A stretch of 64,000 bases of DNA from Thalassobius sp. Cn5-15 (GTDB lineage: Bacteria; Pseudomonadota; Alphaproteobacteria; Rhodobacterales; Rhodobacteraceae). This document shows positions 1 through 9,194 of this stretch, one piece after another. The notes under the pieces are model-generated. The model did no database searches. It saw nothing but the letters and a program-made list of their open reading frames with translations, and was not told where the DNA came from. Positions within the stretch are counted from its first letter, which is position 1. The number at the start of each line of letters is the position of its first letter. The translations under genes were made by a program, and so were the position numbers. The stretch is from the NCBI RefSeq assembly GCF_022347685.1, contig NZ_JAKRGF010000008.1:1-64000 (forward strand), given 5' to 3'.

Positions 1-307
1 CTTCCGAACCCTCCAGAGTACCCTCCGTAGCCCCGTCCGCTGCCCCGTTGTGCGCCTCAGCGCCGCCGGTGAAGGGGGTTCTAAGGTGATTGCAGAAGAG
101 CCGCAAGCGGTTTTTAAAGAAAAAACACATTTTTCCAGAATTAATTGAAAAATTAATTAAAAACAATAAGTTATGGAAATATAAAAGCCGAGGAGAGTTG
201 TTAAGCCCCCTCTTTCACCGCCACTGCGACGACTCAGGTCCACTTCTCCACCGGTTATCCACAGAAGCCCCCACAGAGTCGGGTGAGACTCGGTCTTTGG
301 AAACGAA
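1..307. other. Non-coding AT-rich stretch with DnaA-box sequence
   Basis: No convincing gene lies here. Bases 1-90 are GC-rich. Bases about 110-195 are strikingly AT-rich for this genome, with A and T tracts and two ATTAATT motifs. They are followed at 255-263 by a perfect TTATCCACA. An 85-codon open frame at 90-347 has low-complexity, arginine-rich, unlike-protein content and runs into a terminator, so I do not call it. AT-rich DNA next to a DnaA box can mark a replication origin, but only one perfect box is visible and no origin-linked gene (dnaA, parAB, hemE) is in the window. Confidence 0.5.
255..263 (+). promoter_or_regulatory. DnaA-box consensus TTATCCACA
   Basis: A perfect nine-base match to the bacterial DnaA-binding consensus sits about 60 bases downstream of the AT-rich tract. 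One perfect nonamer can occur by chance, so binding or origin function is inference. Confidence 0.4.
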
Positions 308-339
308 AACCCCGCGAGTCAGGGGCGACTCGCGGGGTT
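303..339 (-). terminator. Rho-independent terminator of msrPQ
   Basis: A perfect 13-base inverted repeat (308-320 with 327-339, six-base loop) is followed on the minus strand by TTTTCG. It lies 28 bases beyond the msrQ stop codon and fits as the end of the msrP-msrQ transcript. Confidence 0.8.
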
Positions 340-367
340 CTCTGTAGCGATTGTCAGGAGGCCCGAT

Positions 368-970
368 TCACGCGGCGACTCGGACCTTGCGCTTCTTGGG
401 GGCACGCAGCGCGAGGAGGGTGAGGATCACCGCCAGATATATGAGCGGCTCGACTTGCCATCCCTTGACCAGCCAGACGTAATGGACGCCACCAAGGATC
501 ACCGCTGGGTATGTCAGCTTGTGCAGCTGGCGCCAACGCACGCCCAGTTTGCGCACCGACCGGTTGTTGGAGGTGATCGCCAACGGCAGCAACAGTGCAA
601 ATCCCGCCATTCCGATGGTGATATAGGGGCGCTTCAGAATATCGGCCCAAACCGCGCCCAGCGTCTGCACGTCGAGAACCGCCCAAACCAACAGATGCGC
701 CAAGACATAGAAGAAGGAAAGAACCCCGATCGCGCGGCGGAACTTCAGCAAGTTAAGCCCAAGGTGACGACGTGCAGGTGTGATCGCCAAGCCCAGCACC
801 AGCAGCTGCAGCGCCAGTTCCCCATATTCATGCTCCAGCGCTTTTACCGGATCGACACCCAACGCACCGGTGATGCCCTGCCAGAACAGAAACGGCATCG
901 GGGCAAAACCGATCAGATACACAGCCCAAGTGGGCAATTTACGTGCATATGTATTGAGGGTGTCGATCAT
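368..970 (-). CDS. msrQ: MsrQ, heme-binding membrane subunit of the MsrPQ system
   Basis: This 200-residue protein is the ferric reductase-like, heme-binding inner-membrane partner that passes electrons from the quinone pool to periplasmic MsrP for repair of oxidised methionine. It is almost entirely hydrophobic, with about five or six membrane helices. It shows the family pattern of arginines and histidines: RRAIGVLSFFYVLAH near residue 80 and a later WRQLHKL then GGVHYVW, which are candidate heme-ligating histidines. It follows msrP by 12 bases with an AAGGA ribosome site. The tail is basic (APKKRKVRV), as expected for a cytoplasmic end. Family assignment is firm from length, topology and pairing. 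Confidence 0.93.
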   Translation of the reverse strand: MIDTLNTYARKLPTWAVYLIGFAPMPFLFWQGITGALGVDPVKALEHEYGELALQLLVLGLAITPARRHLGLNLLKFRRAIGVLSFFYVLAHLLVWAVLDVQTLGAVWADILKRPYITIGMAGFALLLPLAITSNNRSVRKLGVRWRQLHKLTYPAVILGGVHYVWLVKGWQVEPLIYLAVILTLLALRAPKKRKVRVAA

Positions 971-982
971 CCGCTGTGGTCC

Positions 983-1891
983 TTAGAAGAACTTGGCCAG
1001 GTCCATGCCTTTATAAAGACCTGCGACCTCTTTTTCGTAACCGTTGAATTTCAGCGTATCGATCCGTTTGGTAAACAGACCGCCACCGATGCGGCGCTCG
1101 CTGGCCTGCGACCAGCGGGGGTGGTCCACCTCTGGATTCACATTACTGTAAAATCCGTATTCGCCGGCGTTGGCCAAATTCCAGCTGGTCGGCGGCTCTT
1201 TGTCGGTCAGGGTGATGCGCACCACGGACTTAATCGACTTGAACCCATATTTCCACGGCACCACCAGACGCAGCGGCGCGCCGTTCTGGTTGGGCAGGTC
1301 TTTGCCATAGATGCCGGTGGCCATGATGGTCAGCGGGTGCATCGCCTCATCCAGACGCAGGCCTTCAACATAGGGCCATTTCAGCACGCGGGTTTTCTGA
1401 CCCGGCATTTCATCGGGACGGTAGAGCGTTTCAAAGGCCACGTATTTCGCCCGCGATTGCACACCGGCCATATTCAGCAGATCGGCCAGTTCAAACCCGT
1501 TCCACGGCACCACCATCGACCATGCCTCAACACAGCGGAAGCGGTACAGCCGGTCCTCAATGGTCATCTTGGCCATGATGTCTTCGAACTGATAGTTGCC
1601 GGGGTTGTCGACCAGACCGTCGATCTTCACTGTCCACGGACTGGTGGTCAGGGCGCCCGCATATTTCGCCGGGTCATCCTTGCCGGTGCCAAATTCGTAG
1701 AAGTTGTTATAGGTGGTGACCTCTTCATAGGTGTTAGCCTTCAGACCTTGCGCGCGCGCTGTCGTGGGCAGACCCGCCACACCGGCCAGACCGACACCTG
1801 CAATACCCGCCAATAGGCTGCGGCGTGACAGGTAGTTTGCCTCTGGGGTGATGTCATTTTCCGTCAGAGTGTTTTTCCAGCGTCCGGCCAT
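983..1891 (-). CDS. msrP: MsrP, periplasmic protein-methionine-sulfoxide reductase catalytic subunit
   Basis: This is the molybdopterin (Mo-MPT) catalytic subunit that reduces methionine sulfoxide in periplasmic proteins. The start at 1891 (MAGRWKN) has an AAAGGA site eight bases upstream, giving 302 residues. An upstream in-frame ATG at 1918 has poorer support. A twin-arginine signal is clear ([16 protein letters not shown], about residues 23-38), ending near TARAQG, so the folded cofactor-loaded protein would leave by Tat. The sulfite-oxidase-like fold shows [15 protein letters not shown], whose cysteine is the likely molybdenum ligand. The gene is followed directly by msrQ, the normal order. 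Confidence 0.95.
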   Translation of the reverse strand: MAGRWKNTLTENDITPEANYLSRRSLLAGIAGVGLAGVAGLPTTARAQGLKANTYEEVTTYNNFYEFGTGKDDPAKYAGALTTSPWTVKIDGLVDNPGNYQFEDIMAKMTIEDRLYRFRCVEAWSMVVPWNGFELADLLNMAGVQSRAKYVAFETLYRPDEMPGQKTRVLKWPYVEGLRLDEAMHPLTIMATGIYGKDLPNQNGAPLRLVVPWKYGFKSIKSVVRITLTDKEPPTSWNLANAGEYGFYSNVNPEVDHPRWSQASERRIGGGLFTKRIDTLKFNGYEKEVAGLYKGMDLAKFF

Positions 1892-2023
1892 GGAAATGTG
1901 TCCTTTATAAATCCTCACGCGAAAAGTTAGACATAAAGGACGCCTGCGCCAAACAACATCGTCTCACATTGACGTGGTGTGGCTGAAACATTCGCAAGAC
2001 ATTCAGGGGCTTTGGCGGGACTG

Positions 2024-3436
2024 TCAGCGCCCCGAAACCAGTTCCGCCACCTCAACCGCATAGCGGTCTGTCATGCCGGATACGAAATCCGCCATTGCAT
2101 GCAACGCCTCATAGTTGCTGTTGATGTCGCGCAGGTCCAAACCGACAGCCCGCACCAGTTGGCGTTCGTAACCGGGCAGCGCCCCCCCATTCCAGCCCGC
2201 AGCCTTCAGCGCATTATAGGCTGGCAGGATCCCATCCAGCACCGCACAGATCACATTATGCCCGCGCACCTCCAGCTTGGTTTTACGGGGCGCCGTGAAC
2301 AGCTGGTTGCCTGCAAGTTCACGAATGGCGCGGAATTTGGTGCCCAGTTCGGAATCATCAATCAGCTCACCAGAATAGGTGCCGGACATGATGGCGTCGT
2401 AGTTTGCCTTGAACGCCGCCACACAGGCACGGATGGATTCACCAATCGCGCGTGCACGCAGATGGCTGATCTGCTCATAATCCGTGTGATCCGTGTAAAC
2501 CTCTTCTGGGGCATTATCGGTATTCCGCTTGTCTTCGATAAGATCCAAGAGCAAGCCACGCACCTCAGAAAAAGTCAGATCGCCCGCGCTAAAGCCATCC
2601 TCAAGATCTACAATATTATAACAGATGTCATCCGCCGCCTCGACGAGGAAAACCAGCGGGTGACGACGCCACCATTTTTGACCCCCCGACCCATCCTGTT
2701 CGATGAGGCCCAGCGCCCTGGCGGTTTTGGCAAAGATCTCTCGTTCGCTCTCAAAGAAACCGAACTTCTTCGCACCAGCATAGAGGTGCTTTTTGACGTC
2801 TTTCTCGGGAATTCCCCCAGCCTCAATCCCCGCTTTGATCGCGGCAGAGGTGGCGGCAGACATCGGGTATTTGGTGAAGGCGCCGATAACGGCATGGGAC
2901 AGGTCCATGCCACGGTCGCCACGGTACATCTCTAGCCGGGTGAGGATCCGGTAGCCTTGGGCGTTACCTTCGAATTTAGTGAACTCTTGCTGGCGCCCCT
3001 TGTTAATCCCTGCAAAAACTCCCTCAGGCTTAGAAAACTGGCGTTCAAACCATGCGCCGATTGTGGCCTCTCCGGAATGCCCAAAAGGTGGATTGCCAAT
3101 GTCATGCGCCAGAGCTGCGGCATGAATGATGCCCGCAACCTTATGCGCCTCACCGGGTGCAATCTCTTTTTGCTGTTCCAGCCAGTGGCCCACCTGCATC
3201 CCCAAATTGCGCCCCACACTGGCCACCTCTGAAGAATGGATCATCCGGTGGCGCAGATGGTCATTGGCGTATAGCGGATGCACCTGCGTCTTGTTCGCCA
3301 ACCGACGGAACGGCGCAGAGAAAGTGATGCGGTCGGCGTCCTGCGTGTAGTTCGGACGGCCCGGATCCTCTGCCTGCCCCGGCTTGCCCGGACGTTCAGT
3401 GTTCAGCAGCGACTGCCAGTTCATTCTCTGGGCCAT
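2024..3436 (-). CDS. dGTP triphosphohydrolase-like HD-domain protein
   Basis: This 470-residue protein belongs to the deoxyguanosinetriphosphate triphosphohydrolase-like family, which cleaves dNTPs to deoxynucleosides and triphosphate. The HD metal site is visible as RMIHSSEVASVGRN, then AALAHDIGNPPFGHSGE, with a further aspartate in VEAADDICYNIVDLEDG. The start at 3436 has GAGGA seven bases upstream. A second methionine four codons later (MNWQSLL) matches the start usual for the family and is an alternative. It lies downstream of clpB but a terminator separates them. Substrate range cannot be told from sequence. Confidence 0.9.
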   Translation of the reverse strand: MAQRMNWQSLLNTERPGKPGQAEDPGRPNYTQDADRITFSAPFRRLANKTQVHPLYANDHLRHRMIHSSEVASVGRNLGMQVGHWLEQQKEIAPGEAHKVAGIIHAAALAHDIGNPPFGHSGEATIGAWFERQFSKPEGVFAGINKGRQQEFTKFEGNAQGYRILTRLEMYRGDRGMDLSHAVIGAFTKYPMSAATSAAIKAGIEAGGIPEKDVKKHLYAGAKKFGFFESEREIFAKTARALGLIEQDGSGGQKWWRRHPLVFLVEAADDICYNIVDLEDGFSAGDLTFSEVRGLLLDLIEDKRNTDNAPEEVYTDHTDYEQISHLRARAIGESIRACVAAFKANYDAIMSGTYSGELIDDSELGTKFRAIRELAGNQLFTAPRKTKLEVRGHNVICAVLDGILPAYNALKAAGWNGGALPGYERQLVRAVGLDLRDINSNYEALHAMADFVSGMTDRYAVEVAELVSGR

Positions 3437-3462
3437 GCCTGTTCCTCAAAGCCTGTCTTTAT

Positions 3463-3490
3463 GAAAAAGGCCCGCCACATTGGCGGACCC
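3463..3490 (-). terminator. Terminator after clpB
   Basis: On the minus strand an 8-base stem (one G-T pair, three-base loop) is followed by CTTTTT. It sits between the clpB stop and the start of the next gene and should end the clpB transcript. Confidence 0.65.
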
Positions 3491-3512
3491 TTCGGCTTAT
3501 ACATATGTCAGC

Positions 3513-6131
3513 TCAATGCACCACGGCATCATCGGGGCGTGGGCGGTTGGTGGCGCCGATACGATCACCAATGATCAACCCTTCAGCGCCAGCGCTGACA
3601 GCGATCTGATCGCCATCCTTCACCTCACCACCCAGCAGCAATTCAGCCAGCGGGTTTTGCAGGGCGCGTTGAATCACCCGTTTCAGCGGGCGGGCCCCAA
3701 AGACCGGATCATAGCCCGAATCCGCCAGCCATGTCTTTGCCGCCGCATCCAGATCCAGCGTGATCTTGCGTCCTGCCAGACGTTTCGCCAGACGGCGCAG
3801 CTGGATATCGACGATCCCGTCCATATCGGCACGGGCCAGACGGTCAAAGATGATGGTTTCATCCAGACGATTGAGAAACTCAGGACGGAAGTGCGCGCGC
3901 ACAGCATCCATCACATCGCGTTTCGCCTGCGAAGCATCCGCGCCTTCTGGCAATTGGCTGAGCGCCTGCGCCCCGAGGTTCGAGGTCAGGATAATCAGTG
4001 TCTGCTTGAAATCCACGGTGCGACCCTGACCATCGGTCAGCACCCCATCGTCGAGAACCTGCAAAAGCACGTTAAAGACATCCGGGTGTGCCTTTTCCAC
4101 CTCATCAAACAAAACCACCTGATAGGGGCGACGGCGCACAGCTTCGGTCAACACACCACCCTCATCATAACCGACATAGCCGGGAGGAGCGCCGATCAGA
4201 CGGGCAACGCTGTGTTTTTCCATAAACTCCGACATATCAAGGCGCACCATGGCGCTGTCGTCATCAAACAGGAACTCTGCCACCGCTTTGGTCAGCTCCG
4301 TCTTGCCCACCCCCGTCGGCCCGAGGAAGAGGAAAGAGCCAAGCGGCCGGTTTTCGTCGTTCAGCCCCGCCCGCGCACGGCGCACAGCGTTTGATACAGC
4401 GGTCACTGCAGCGCTCTGACCGATCACACGGGCATGTAGATCCTCCTCCATCCGCAGGAGTTTTTCACGCTCTCCTTCCAGCATCTTGGCGGTAGGGATG
4501 CCCGTCCACCGCTCGACAACGGTGGCGATCTGCTCAGGGCGCACGGTTTCCTCAATCAAAGCACCAACATGTTCCTGCGCTTCGGCATCGATCAATTTCT
4601 TTTCCAGATCAGGGATGATGCCATAAGACAGCTCACCTGCACGGGCCAGATTGCCCTCACGCTTGGCGATATCCAGTTGGGCGCGGGCCTGATCCAGCAG
4701 TTCCTTCACTTCACGCGCAGATTCCAGCTTGTCTCGCCCTGCCTGCCATGTGGCCGTCAGGGTAGCGCTGCGCTCCTGCAGTTCAGCCAATTCTTTTTCG
4801 CGCACTTCCAGACGATCTTTGGAGGCCGCATCATCTTCCAGCTTCAGCGCCTCAACCTCGATCTGCATCTGCAGGATCTGGCGATCCAGCTGATCCAGCT
4901 CTTCCGGTTTACTGTCCACCTCCATCCGCAGCCGGCTTGAGGCTTCATCGACCAGATCAATCGCCTTATCGGGCAGAAAGCGGTCGGTGATATATCGGTG
5001 CGACAGGGTTGCCGCCGCCACTAGGGCCGAGTCGGAAATACGCACGCCATGGTGCACCTCATACTTTTCCTTGATGCCACGCAGGATAGAGATGGTGTCT
5101 TCCACCGTCGGCTCTTCTACGATCACCGGCTGAAATCGGCGGGCAAGAGCTGCGTCTTTTTCCACATATTTGCGGTATTCATCCAACGTCGTCGCGCCAA
5201 CGCAGTGCAATTCACCCCGGGCCAGTGCGGGCTTGATCAGGTTCGCCGCGTCCATCGCGCCATCGGATTTGCCCGCCCCAACAAGGGTGTGCATTTCGTC
5301 GATGAACAGGATGATTTCACCAGCGGCTTCTGTCACTTCTGTCAGAACAGATTTTAGGCGCTCTTCAAACTCACCCCGGTATTTTGCGCCCGCAATCAAG
5401 GCACCCATATCCAGCGCCATCAGTTTCTTGTCGCGCAGGGATTCGGGCACATCGCCATTGATGATGCGCAAGGCCAGACCTTCGGCGATGGCGGTTTTAC
5501 CCACCCCCGGCTCCCCGATCAGCACCGGATTGTTTTTGGTGCGGCGTGACAACACCTGCATCGAACGGCGGATTTCTTCATCACGGCCAATGATCGGGTC
5601 AATCTTGCCCTGTTCAGCAGCCTCTGTCAGGTCACGCGCGTATTTCTTCAGCGCGTCATATCCATCCTCGGCAGAGGCGCTATCAGCGGTACGGCCCTTG
5701 CGGATATCGTTGATCGCAGCATTCAGGGTCTGCGGCGTCACCGCACCAGCATCCAGCGCCGACTTGGCCTTGGATTTCACCAATGCCAGCGCCATCAAAA
5801 CACGTTCAACAGGGACAAAGCTATCCCCCGCCTTTTTCGCCAACGCTTCTGCCTCTGACAGAACCTTGGCGGTGGTGTTGTCCATATAGATGGACCCCGC
5901 ATCGCCCGAAATCGCAGGCTGTTTCGCCACAGCCGCATCCACCGCCTGAACCACACGTTCAGGCGCGCCACCGGCGCGGCGGATCAGGTTGGCGGCCAGC
6001 CCCTGATCATCATCCATCAATGCTTTCAGAAGGTGTTCGGGAACCAGACGCTGGTGGTTTTCCCGCATCGCAATGGTCTGTGCCGCCTGGATAAATCCAC
6101 GCGCACGCTCCGTGAACTTGCTCAAGTCCAT
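3513..6131 (-). CDS. clpB: ClpB disaggregase, Hsp100 AAA+ chaperone
   Basis: ClpB extracts polypeptides from aggregates with DnaK/DnaJ/GrpE. At 872 residues it is full length. It has an N-terminal Clp repeat domain (about 1-145), a first AAA+ module with Walker A GEPGVGKT near residue 205, a middle coiled coil (about 410-525), and a second AAA+ module with GPTGVGKT near 605 followed by the C-terminal domain. The start has AAAGGAGAG just upstream. A CTTGAA hexamer at 6234-6239 resembles a heat-shock sigma-32 -35 element, but I could not find a matching -10, so heat-shock control is family knowledge rather than seen. Confidence 0.97.
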   Translation of the reverse strand: MDLSKFTERARGFIQAAQTIAMRENHQRLVPEHLLKALMDDDQGLAANLIRRAGGAPERVVQAVDAAVAKQPAISGDAGSIYMDNTTAKVLSEAEALAKKAGDSFVPVERVLMALALVKSKAKSALDAGAVTPQTLNAAINDIRKGRTADSASAEDGYDALKKYARDLTEAAEQGKIDPIIGRDEEIRRSMQVLSRRTKNNPVLIGEPGVGKTAIAEGLALRIINGDVPESLRDKKLMALDMGALIAGAKYRGEFEERLKSVLTEVTEAAGEIILFIDEMHTLVGAGKSDGAMDAANLIKPALARGELHCVGATTLDEYRKYVEKDAALARRFQPVIVEEPTVEDTISILRGIKEKYEVHHGVRISDSALVAAATLSHRYITDRFLPDKAIDLVDEASSRLRMEVDSKPEELDQLDRQILQMQIEVEALKLEDDAASKDRLEVREKELAELQERSATLTATWQAGRDKLESAREVKELLDQARAQLDIAKREGNLARAGELSYGIIPDLEKKLIDAEAQEHVGALIEETVRPEQIATVVERWTGIPTAKMLEGEREKLLRMEEDLHARVIGQSAAVTAVSNAVRRARAGLNDENRPLGSFLFLGPTGVGKTELTKAVAEFLFDDDSAMVRLDMSEFMEKHSVARLIGAPPGYVGYDEGGVLTEAVRRRPYQVVLFDEVEKAHPDVFNVLLQVLDDGVLTDGQGRTVDFKQTLIILTSNLGAQALSQLPEGADASQAKRDVMDAVRAHFRPEFLNRLDETIIFDRLARADMDGIVDIQLRRLAKRLAGRKITLDLDAAAKTWLADSGYDPVFGARPLKRVIQRALQNPLAELLLGGEVKDGDQIAVSAGAEGLIIGDRIGATNRPRPDDAVVH

Positions 6132-6379
6132 CGTACTCTCCTTTTCTTAAGCGCCCGGTCAGATGATGCGCCCGCTTTGCGGCACGCCCCGGTTTCGGGC
6201 CTCACACTCAAGGTGGTGTGTGGGACGCGCAGGTTCAAGAGGTTTTGCACCCAGACATACTAATGAAGGGGTTAAAAATTCCCCGCGCCCGCCGTTCTGA
6301 AAAGCAACGAAGTCTTTAGGTCTATGTGGTGCCATCCACGCAGGGATCAAAGACCATCACACAACGGGAGAGCCACCAG

Positions 6380-6634
6380 ATGCATATCAAACAGATCGAA
6401 GTTTCCGACCTGAAGTCCAACGCCGATCAATCCCGCGGACTGATTTCGTTTGAATGTGAGGAAGGCACAGTCGAAATGCACTGCTCGGTCCCGAAACAAG
6501 GCGTCAAGAACCCGCGCCTTGCGCTGATTTCCGAGGCGCTGCGCCAACTGGCCTGTGCGCCGGAGTTCCGCACCGGTCGACGCCACTTCTCCTTCTCGAC
6601 CAGCATTGCGGATGCGGACCCGGTGCTGGCCTAA
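6380..6634 (+). CDS. Hypothetical protein, 84 residues
   Basis: This short gene starts at ATG 6380, eight bases after GGGAGAG. An in-frame ATG at 6326 has no ribosome site. The product (MHIKQIEVSDLKSN...) is soluble, with no signal peptide or membrane segment and two cysteines. It alternates beta-like and helical stretches and contains LALISEALRQLACAPEF followed by a basic turn. It stands alone, divergent from clpB and upstream of pyrF. I do not recognise the family. Codon use and the clean ribosome site make it a likely real gene. Confidence 0.7.
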   Translation: MHIKQIEVSDLKSNADQSRGLISFECEEGTVEMHCSVPKQGVKNPRLALISEALRQLACAPEFRTGRRHFSFSTSIADADPVLA

Positions 6635-6636
6635 TC

Positions 6637-6661
6637 GATAGGCCTTTGGTGTAGGCCTATC
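6637..6661. terminator. Hairpin just after the small gene
   Basis: A perfect 9-base inverted repeat (6637-6645 with 6653-6661, seven-base loop) begins two bases after the stop codon of the 84-residue gene. There is no clear T-run after it, so it may be a weak terminator or an mRNA-end stabiliser. Confidence 0.4.
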
Positions 6662-6726
6662 AGTCTTGACCAACTCCAGCATTCCCTGCAAAAGAAGTCC
6701 GTTTATCCAGCCGCAGGAGTGCCCAC

Positions 6727-7431
6727 ATGTCCAACCTTTCTGACGATCGCCTTATTGTCGCCCTTGATGTCCCCAACGCATTGGCAGGCCTGAATCTGGC
6801 CGAAAAGCTGGGCGACGCAGTGTCATTCTACAAAATCGGTCTGGGCATGCTGACCGGCGGTGGTCTGGCGCTGGCCAACGAACTCAAGGAAGAGCACGGC
6901 AAGCGGATTTTCCTCGACATGAAACTGTTCGATATCGGCGCCACGGTGGAAAACGCAGTGCGCGGTCTGGCACAGTTCGATCTGGATTTCCTCACCGTGC
7001 ATGGCGACCCTTACGTGGTGAAAGCCGCGAAAGAAGGCGCATCGGGCAAGGACATGAAAATCCTTGCTGTCACCATTCTAACCTCGCTCGATCGCGCTGA
7101 TCTGGACGGCGCACTGATCAAATCGGGGGAGATTCGCGATCTGGTGCAGGAACGTGCAGGAAACGCTTTTGCCGCTGGCGCCGATGGCATCATCGCCTCG
7201 CCACAAGAGGCCGCCCTGATCCGCGCCCTGCCCGAAGCAGAAGGCAAGCTGATTGTCACACCCGGTGTGCGCCCTGCAGGTGCTGCGCTGGGGGATCAGA
7301 AACGTGTGTCCACGCCTGCACAGGCGATAAGGGACGGCGTAGATCATATGGTTGTTGGTCGCCCGATCTGGCAGGCCGACAATCCCCGCGCCGCGGCCGA
7401 GGCCATTCTGGCCGAAATTCGCGACGTTTAA
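6727..7431 (+). CDS. pyrF: Orotidine 5'-phosphate decarboxylase
   Basis: PyrF converts OMP to UMP, the last step of de novo pyrimidine nucleotide synthesis. The 234-residue TIM barrel is full length. It begins DRLIVALDVPN, carries the catalytic Asp-Lys-x-x-Asp cluster in FLDMKLFDIGATV, and ends with the phosphate-binding VTPGVRP and GVDHMVVGRPI segments. GCAGGAG lies about eight bases before the ATG. The stop codon TAA shares the palindrome TTAA with the stop codon of the convergent Nudix gene, so the two genes overlap by four bases. Confidence 0.97.
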   Translation: MSNLSDDRLIVALDVPNALAGLNLAEKLGDAVSFYKIGLGMLTGGGLALANELKEEHGKRIFLDMKLFDIGATVENAVRGLAQFDLDFLTVHGDPYVVKAAKEGASGKDMKILAVTILTSLDRADLDGALIKSGEIRDLVQERAGNAFAAGADGIIASPQEAALIRALPEAEGKLIVTPGVRPAGAALGDQKRVSTPAQAIRDGVDHMVVGRPIWQADNPRAAAEAILAEIRDV

Positions 7432-7877
7432 CCGGCAGCCTTAGTCAGCCGATGCTCCATGTAAATCCTCAGGCGGTCGCGAAAATGCGGGATCGCCTGA
7501 GGATGGTGCAGAAACTGATCAGCAGGCCAGCGCTCCAACGCCTGCCCTTCATCGCCCAGAGACAGATCAGCGGCACACGACTCCGCCAGATGAGCGGCAA
7601 AGAACCACGTCGGCAACTCCCCCTCTCGTGGAAAACAACGCGCCCAGATCAGATCTGACGGTTGCACCTGGATCGCAACCTCTTCGCGGACTTCACGGAT
7701 ACCACAGGCGACCGGGCTTTCACCCTGCTCCCGCAATCCGCCGGGCAAATCCCAATGGTTCGGCCAGGCGATATCGGGCTTGTCATCGCGCAGCATTACC
7801 GTCAGCCTATCACCAATAAACAGGATGACATTGGTGCCTTTGAACACCGTGTCTGCCTGATCCCACCCCGCCTGCAT
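7428..7877 (-). CDS. Nudix hydrolase
   Basis: This 149-residue Nudix protein would cleave a nucleoside diphosphate linked to another group. The Nudix box reads GLREQGESPVACGIREVREE plus VAI. The G-x5-E-x7-REV-x-EE core is intact but the usual glycine near the end is alanine. The segment WPNHWDLPGGL precedes it. The start is either ATG at 7877 or the GTG directly before it at 7880. GGGAGG lies six to nine bases upstream. Substrate is unknown. It converges on pyrF with overlapping stop codons and is divergent from dinB by about 40 bases. Confidence 0.85.
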   Translation of the reverse strand: MQAGWDQADTVFKGTNVILFIGDRLTVMLRDDKPDIAWPNHWDLPGGLREQGESPVACGIREVREEVAIQVQPSDLIWARCFPREGELPTWFFAAHLAESCAADLSLGDEGQALERWPADQFLHHPQAIPHFRDRLRIYMEHRLTKAAG

Positions 7878-7920
7878 CACTTCGCGCCTCCCTGCACCTT
7901 ACCCGAACCCCAGACGTACC

Positions 7921-9174
7921 ATGCCGTCCCTTTGCAAATCCTGCCTGACCACCTTTGATCACGCCCCCCGCTGCCCGACATGTCGCAGCCCGCGTGTGGT
8001 AACCCATGATGAACTGTTTGACCTGTCCATCGCCCATATGGATTGCGACGCATTCTACGCATCGGTGGAAAAGCGTGACAATCCCGACCTTGCAGACAAG
8101 CCGGTGATCATCGGCGGCGGCAGGCGCGGCGTTGTCTCGACAGCGTGTTATGTTGCCCGCATTCGGGGTGTGCGTTCTGCAATGCCGATGTTTCAGGCGC
8201 TGAAACTCTGTCCCGAGGCGGTTGTCATCAAACCCAGAATGCATGTTTACGCTGAGGTGTCACAGCAAATCCGCCAGATGATGACGGAACTGACGCCTGC
8301 ACTCCAACCGCTGTCATTGGATGAGGCGTTTCTGGACATGTCCGGCACCGAAAAATTACACGGTGCGCCACCAGCGGTAATGCTCGCGCGTTTGGTCAAA
8401 CGCATGCAGGACGAATTGGGGATTACTGGCTCCATCGGCCTCAGTCATAACAAATTTCTGGCCAAGGTTGCCTCTGACCTTGAAAAGCCACGCGGGTTTT
8501 CGGTGATCGGCAAAGCAGAGACAGCGGATTTCCTGCACGACAAACCGGTACGGATGATATGGGGTGTCGGTGCGGCATCACAGGCGTCACTGGAACGGGC
8601 GGGCATCCGCACCTTCACCGATTTACTGCGCTGGGAACGGGACGATCTGTTCAAACGCTTCGGCCAGATGGGCGATCGTCTGTATCATCTGGCACGGGGA
8701 CAAGACCACCGGCAGGTGAATGCGCGCGAACCTGTAAAGTCGATATCGAATGAAACGACATTTGGCGAAGACACTGGCGACCCCGACATTCTGGATGGCC
8801 ACATCTGGCGACTGTCAGAAAAGGTCGCCGACCGCGCCAAGGCCAAGGGGCTGGCGGGCCGTGTTGTGACGCTGAAGCTGAAAACGGATGAGTTCAAAAC
8901 CATCAGCCGTCGCCACACCCTCCATGATCCAACCCAATTGGCTGATGTCCTCTACCGTGAGGCGCGGACACTGTTTGATGCCGTCCCTTCGCGGTCGCAA
9001 TATCGGTTGATCGGGGTTGGCCTGTCCAATCTGGTTGATGAAGGTCAGGCTGGATTGGCAGGTGATCTGCTGGACCCACAGGCCACGACGCGCAGCAAGG
9101 CTGAACGAGCCACAGACGCGATCCGGGAACGGTTCGGTAAGGACGCGATCAAGAAAGGCCGTGCTTTGCGCTAA
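7921..9174 (+). CDS. dinB: DNA polymerase IV (Y family) with N-terminal zinc knuckle
   Basis: DinB is an error-prone translesion polymerase. The 417-residue protein has the family motifs HMDCDAFYASVE near residue 40 and LSLDEAFLDMSG, which hold the catalytic acidic residues. These are followed by thumb (IWGVGAASQASLERAG) and little-finger regions. Before the polymerase fold is an extra segment of about 38 residues with cysteines 5, 8, 18 and 21 (C-x2-C-x9-C-x2-C), the pattern of a zinc ribbon or knuckle. E. coli DinB lacks this. No clear consensus clamp-binding motif is visible at the C terminus; AGDLLDP is at best a degenerate one. Confidence 0.93.
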   Translation: MPSLCKSCLTTFDHAPRCPTCRSPRVVTHDELFDLSIAHMDCDAFYASVEKRDNPDLADKPVIIGGGRRGVVSTACYVARIRGVRSAMPMFQALKLCPEAVVIKPRMHVYAEVSQQIRQMMTELTPALQPLSLDEAFLDMSGTEKLHGAPPAVMLARLVKRMQDELGITGSIGLSHNKFLAKVASDLEKPRGFSVIGKAETADFLHDKPVRMIWGVGAASQASLERAGIRTFTDLLRWERDDLFKRFGQMGDRLYHLARGQDHRQVNAREPVKSISNETTFGEDTGDPDILDGHIWRLSEKVADRAKAKGLAGRVVTLKLKTDEFKTISRRHTLHDPTQLADVLYREARTLFDAVPSRSQYRLIGVGLSNLVDEGQAGLAGDLLDPQATTRSKAERATDAIRERFGKDAIKKGRALR

Positions 9175-9194
9175 CCAGCCGCCCTATTCCGCGT

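Noticed and set aside
90-347. 85-codon frame in the AT-rich left region
   Set aside because: Composition unlike a protein, no ribosome site, and it runs into the msrPQ terminator hairpin.
455-1816. 453-codon plus-strand frame opposite msrP and msrQ
   Set aside because: It is the mirror of two well recognised genes, and such long antisense frames are common in GC-rich DNA. Its product is rich in His, Gln and Arg with no recognisable domain.
6213-6240. Heat-shock (sigma-32) promoter upstream of clpB
   Set aside because: A CTTGAA hexamer is present, but no CCCAT-like -10 at the right distance was found.
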